The notes beneath the pieces are model-generated. The model worked only from the letters and a program-made list of their open reading frames with translations, was not told where the DNA came from and did not search any database. DNA of 64,000 nucleotides. Origin: Cyanobacteria bacterium SBLK. Lineage in GTDB: Bacteria > Cyanobacteriota > Cyanobacteriia > Cyanobacteriales > Spirulinaceae. The DNA lies in assembly GCA_017746715.1 (NCBI GenBank), contig JAGHZQ010000065.1, positions 124,001 through 188,000 of the forward strand, in the 5' to 3' direction. The position numbers were made by a program, and so were the translations under genes. Position 1 is the stretch's first letter, and each line of letters starts with the position of its first letter. Below, one piece after another: positions 60,935 to 64,000 of the stretch.

Positions 60935-62176
60935 ATGGCTGGCGAGACACAACTGAGTTTATTTGGCGATCGCGATCCCCAATCCGAACAGCAACCCGAT
61001 CCCCTGCAAATCGATTCTCCTTCGGAGACGTTTCACGAACGCATTCCCCTCGATGCCAATATTCCCATTCCTCCGCAAACGTATACCAAAATGGAAGAAT
61101 TGGCCGCCCATTGCCAGCAATGCTCTCGGTGCGGGTTGGGACAAAAACGCATGAACGCTGTCATTGGGAGAGGAAATCTCAATGCAGATATCATGATTAT
61201 CGGGGAAGGACCCGGACAACACGAAGACGAACAAGGGCTACCTTTTGTGGGAAAGTCGGGGCAATTATTAGAGAAAATTCTTGCTTCCGTCAAACTCGAT
61301 TCCGAACGAGATGTTTATATTGCCAATATGGTGAAATGCGTCACCAAAGATACGCCTATTTTAACCCAACAAGGCTACAAAACGATAGGTTGGATTGTCG
61401 ATAATCGCTGGTCTGGAGAAGTGTTAAGCGTTGCCCCAAATCGCCAATTAACATGGAAAAAAATAACGGGTTGGTATCGTTCTCCCTTGGGGGGAAGACC
61501 CCTCTATAGAGTGACCGACAAAGATAGTAATCTAGGATATACGGCCACGGGAGATCATCCTATTCTTACCCGTCGGGGTTGGATTCCCGTAGAAGAATTG
61601 CAACCTCGGGATTTAGTGGCGACGGGAACGCCAGCAAGAATACCCCGAGAACTTCGCAATATCGAGATGGCATTTCGCGATCGCCTTCCCGTTCTCTCTT
61701 CTTCTTTAACGGTTGTTCTCGCCAATGGCAAAACCGAATGGAAAACGGTTATTAAACTCCCGATTTCTCCGCCAAAAACCGCCATGGATGTTTATTGTAT
61801 TGATGTCGAGGAAACCGCTAATTTTGTCACGCCTGCGGGAGTCGTTCATAATTGTCGTCCTCCTGGGAATAGAACTCCAACCCCGGAAGAAATTGCCGCT
61901 TGCAAACCCTATTTATTAGAACAAATTCGCCTTGTGGATCCCAAAATTATTTTATTTACCGGGGCAACTGCTTATAAGGGATTAACGAGAAAAAAACAGG
62001 GCATCACCAAAATTCGAGGGCAATGGTTAGAATGGGAATCAAGGCAGTGTATGGCAATTTTCCATCCCGCTTACTTGCTCCGCAATGCCTCCCGAGAAAA
62101 AGGACAGCCTAAATGGTTGATGTGGCAGGATATTCAAGCGGTACGGGCAAAATTAGACCAATTGCGTGCCGAATAG
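60935..62176 (+). CDS. Family-4 uracil-DNA glycosylase interrupted by an intein
   Basis: A 413-residue precursor. The host protein is a family-4 uracil-DNA glycosylase, a repair enzyme with a [4Fe-4S] cluster. It shows the active-site motif GEGPGQHEDEQGLPFVGKSG (residues 90-109), cysteines C60 and C63, and HPAYLLRN near the C-terminus. The reading is broken after NMVK (residue 134) by an intein of 172 residues (135-306) and resumes with CRPPGNRTPTPEEIAAC. Removal gives an enzyme of 241 residues. C307 and C323, 16 apart, complete the cluster. The gene diverges from the protease gene and is followed by an unknown gene. Confidence 0.92.
   Translation: MAGETQLSLFGDRDPQSEQQPDPLQIDSPSETFHERIPLDANIPIPPQTYTKMEELAAHCQQCSRCGLGQKRMNAVIGRGNLNADIMIIGEGPGQHEDEQGLPFVGKSGQLLEKILASVKLDSERDVYIANMVKCVTKDTPILTQQGYKTIGWIVDNRWSGEVLSVAPNRQLTWKKITGWYRSPLGGRPLYRVTDKDSNLGYTATGDHPILTRRGWIPVEELQPRDLVATGTPARIPRELRNIEMAFRDRLPVLSSSLTVVLANGKTEWKTVIKLPISPPKTAMDVYCIDVEETANFVTPAGVVHNCRPPGNRTPTPEEIAACKPYLLEQIRLVDPKIILFTGATAYKGLTRKKQGITKIRGQWLEWESRQCMAIFHPAYLLRNASREKGQPKWLMWQDIQAVRAKLDQLRAE
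61337..61852 (+). other. Mini-intein in the uracil-DNA glycosylase gene
   Basis: 172 codons. The first residue is Cys in CVTKDTPILT (block A). Block B is YTATGDHPILTRRGW, with T205-G-D-H208. Block F is MDVYCIDVEETANFVTPAG. Block G is GVVHN, with penultimate His 305 and Asn 306, and the next residue is Cys 307. All class-1 splicing residues are present. The part between blocks B and F is too short for a LAGLIDADG endonuclease, so it is a mini-intein that can no longer home. Confidence 0.93.
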
Positions 62177-62218
62177 CCGTATTTTCAATCGCAAGCGTTT
62201 TGCGATCGGGGTGACATC

Positions 62219-62953
62219 ATGCTAGATAAACTTCCTCCGGAAGCGAGAACTTGGGCAGAAAAATTACATTGGAAAGAACGACGTTATTTACTCTCTCTGT
62301 GTCACCTTCTGTGTGCGGAAGCTCCCGAAACTCAAGCACAATTTTTAGATCAATATACGGCAGATGGTTTAATTGCGAGAATCATTCAAGATTATGAAAC
62401 GCAAACGAAAATAAAAAATCATTTCCGGAGTTTTCATATTGCCACGGAACTCAATCCGCAAACCTTAAGGAAATATATCAAGCAATTTTATATTCATTCC
62501 GCTCAAGACGTGCGTCGAGAACCAGCAAAATATTTAGAATCTGCATTGCGTCTCGTGACCAGTCCGGAAGAAAAAAATTACGTTCTCAACTACATTTTAG
62601 GCTTTGAATTGATTAAATTAATCTTTAAAATGAGTTGGTTGCAACAAGAACGATTTTATTCATTGCAACACAATCAAGAAGAGTTTTATAATACTTATAT
62701 CAAACCTATCAAATACGCCCACAAATTGAATGGTATTGTCAATCCTAAAGATTCCAATCTCTTTTTTGCCCAGCGCAATTATTTCGTGCAAAAACCCAAT
62801 CTAAGCGATCGCAAAACCATTGAGTTAGTGATGGTAACTTTTACGACAGACGCGGTGAGTAATTTAGGTTTTTCCATCGTTCGCAATATTCGTCCGGTTC
62901 CTTTTGATTACGATTATATTTATCAACCGGAAGAAGAACGTATTTTTTGTTGA
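62219..62953 (+). CDS. Conserved protein of unknown function
   Basis: A 244-residue soluble, helical protein that I cannot name. It opens MLDKLPPEARTWAEKLHWKERRYLLSL and contains YIKQFYIHSAQDVRREPAKYLESAL. The region PKDSNLFFAQRNYFVQKP is charged and aromatic. No signal peptide is seen. It lies 42 bases after the glycosylase gene on the same strand, so co-transcription is likely. No catalytic motif stands out. Confidence 0.65.
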   Translation: MLDKLPPEARTWAEKLHWKERRYLLSLCHLLCAEAPETQAQFLDQYTADGLIARIIQDYETQTKIKNHFRSFHIATELNPQTLRKYIKQFYIHSAQDVRREPAKYLESALRLVTSPEEKNYVLNYILGFELIKLIFKMSWLQQERFYSLQHNQEEFYNTYIKPIKYAHKLNGIVNPKDSNLFFAQRNYFVQKPNLSDRKTIELVMVTFTTDAVSNLGFSIVRNIRPVPFDYDYIYQPEEERIFC

Positions 62954-63066
62954 ATTTGTTATTGGTTATTGGTTTGTTTCTCACCTATTTCCCCACTTCT
63001 CAATGGAAAAATCGAAAAAATGCGATCGCTTCTCAAGGGCATAAATTATTGCTGAAATCGCTATCT

Positions 63067-63999
63067 TTAAGAATACGATTGAATCTCGTCAACCATCTCT
63101 TTGTAAATACAGTAAGCCGTCTCTGGTAAACCGCACTGAATAGCATTGACTGCCGGAAGAATATACTTAACAAGAGTCTGCTGCCAAATTGCAGAACGAT
63201 TAGGAAGGAGATTGATTTTCTTAACAATGCTAGGCGCTAGATCGTAATATAACTCAATCTCCTTTTGTCCTCCCGGACGTTTAGCTAGATAATTATCTCG
63301 GTACTCTCTTAAAATCTGGAGTAATTCACAATCATCTCCTAACCCAGTAGAAATACAAACGGCAGTTGTGATATAACACCAGTCACCACCACCATCATCT
63401 CCACCACCTTCAGATCGATCTCCTCTATCAGAATCTTCATTACTGTCAGAGTTATTATTTGTACTATCACTAGTTTCATTAACTTGCATTTCTGTCGTTT
63501 TATCAGTTTCCTTCCGGTTTGATTCATGATTTTGATTTAAGTCTCTATTTTCTTCTGTTCTGTCAAGTCGATCCGAACCTTGATGATTAGAATTATCAAG
63601 ATCGAAGTCATACAAATCAATATCTAAGCCAAGATGAAAATCGTTTTGATAATCTTTTGTTCCTTCGTATGAGTCATTAAGGCCTAATCCATACCGATCG
63701 CTACCCCAGGCCCCTAGAAAATCTTTTTCAAATTTTTCTCTTTCAGCCATAACTTCAGCAAATTCTTCACCTTTTCTATCAGCAATGATATCTGGATGAC
63801 TCCATCCTTCTCGATCGTAAATTCCAAGATTAGGAAGAGGTAAAGAAAGTTGTAACAAATATCTTTCATTGGGAATTTTAGAATTCCATACTCCAGTTAT
63901 ACCTTCAACTATGTCTCTTGTCGAGAAAGATAATTCGAAGCCAATAGATAAATCTGTATATATCTTCTCTACTTGATCCCAAGCCTCTTTCCCATACGT
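63067..63999 (-). CDS. CFI-box-CTERM protein, 3' part
   Basis: Partial: the frame is open to the right edge, so the start lies outside. About 310 residues are visible. The first part contains TRDIVEGITGVWNSKIPNE. The middle (about 90-200 before the end) is a low-complexity stretch rich in N, S, D and E. The end has CYITTAVCISTGLGDDCELLQILREYRDNYL and YYDLAPSIVKKIN, the pattern of the CFI-box C-terminal domain. That domain is found at the ends of varied bacterial proteins and is often coupled to secretion-like or toxin-like N-terminal parts. The N-terminal function cannot be seen. Confidence 0.7.
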   Translation of the reverse strand, partial: TYGKEAWDQVEKIYTDLSIGFELSFSTRDIVEGITGVWNSKIPNERYLLQLSLPLPNLGIYDREGWSHPDIIADRKGEEFAEVMAEREKFEKDFLGAWGSDRYGLGLNDSYEGTKDYQNDFHLGLDIDLYDFDLDNSNHQGSDRLDRTEENRDLNQNHESNRKETDKTTEMQVNETSDSTNNNSDSNEDSDRGDRSEGGGDDGGGDWCYITTAVCISTGLGDDCELLQILREYRDNYLAKRPGGQKEIELYYDLAPSIVKKINLLPNRSAIWQQTLVKYILPAVNAIQCGLPETAYCIYKEMVDEIQSYS

Positions 64000-64000
64000 A

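Noticed and set aside
61337..61852. Alternative view of the insert as an ordinary extra domain of the glycosylase
   Set aside because: Cys at its start, TxxH in the middle, His-Asn at its end and Cys after it, with glycosylase sequence joining exactly across, leave the intein as the better reading.
62947..63129. 60-codon frame after the unknown gene at 62219
   Set aside because: It only starts inside the preceding stop region and overlaps the CFI-box gene on the other strand.

Overview
This window reads as chromosome of a cyanobacterium. The octamer GCGATCGC (HIP1) recurs throughout, inside and between genes. Many families are typical of or restricted to cyanobacteria and plastids: RpaA, CrtR, PacS, ARC6/Ftn2, CRR7, DUF2854, Ycf35, Ycf46, DUF928 and PEP-CTERM/XDD-type surface proteins. 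No nif, heterocyst or phage structural genes are visible. Short tandem repeats of the kind known from filamentous cyanobacteria sit in several gaps, and one has entered a coding region. The species cannot be fixed from the sequence.

Layout. 1-7.1 kb: end of a TAXI-type solute receptor, a coiled-coil protein, a gap that may hold an insertion-sequence end, a PEP-utilising enzyme, an alpha/beta hydrolase and the circadian output regulator rpaA. 7.1-21.8 kb: two closely related ABC exporters, each with the same unusual C-terminal extension, enclose glycosyltransferases, an acyltransferase and an asparagine-synthetase-like protein. This looks like a surface-glycan region in which housekeeping recQ and crtR are embedded. 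22-25.4 kb: the copper ATPase pacS, followed by a tandem duplication that copied the end of pacS and a small secreted-protein gene. 25.4-26.7 kb: a tightly coupled three-gene unit with a Panacea (DUF4065) antitoxin-like gene, an unknown basic protein and a truncated Uma2 protein. 26.8-32.7 kb: housekeeping genes (ftn2/zipN, chrA, DUF2854, CRR7, SelO).

33.9-35.1 kb: a DUF2997-Ycf35-ferredoxin operon closed by a clear terminator. 35.4-43 kb: a GH10-like protein, then an accessory locus of extracellular-contractile-injection-system type. It holds a DUF4157 protein carrying a calpain-like protease and an AAA+ ATPase. 43.3-45.8 kb: an exosortase-sorted surface protein with a very long coiled coil. 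46-48.7 kb: a ribbon-helix-helix protein, Ycf46 and a second Ycf35-like protein, ended by two tandem terminators. 48.8-54.4 kb: rpiB-like gene, purB, a TPR protein, a small membrane protein, a hypE lacking its C-terminal cysteine, and tRNA-His. 54.4-59.3 kb: a CHASE2 cyclase, two DUF928 genes and a Rieske oxygenase. 59.7-64 kb: an S1 protease, a family-4 uracil-DNA glycosylase interrupted by a mini-intein, a conserved unknown and the start-less end of a CFI-box protein.

The observations most worth following are the intein placed exactly before an iron-sulfur ligand cysteine of the glycosylase, the Panacea-type toxin-antitoxin candidate, the calpain effector split by an internal repeat, and the two ABC exporters with a degenerate histidine-kinase-like tail.
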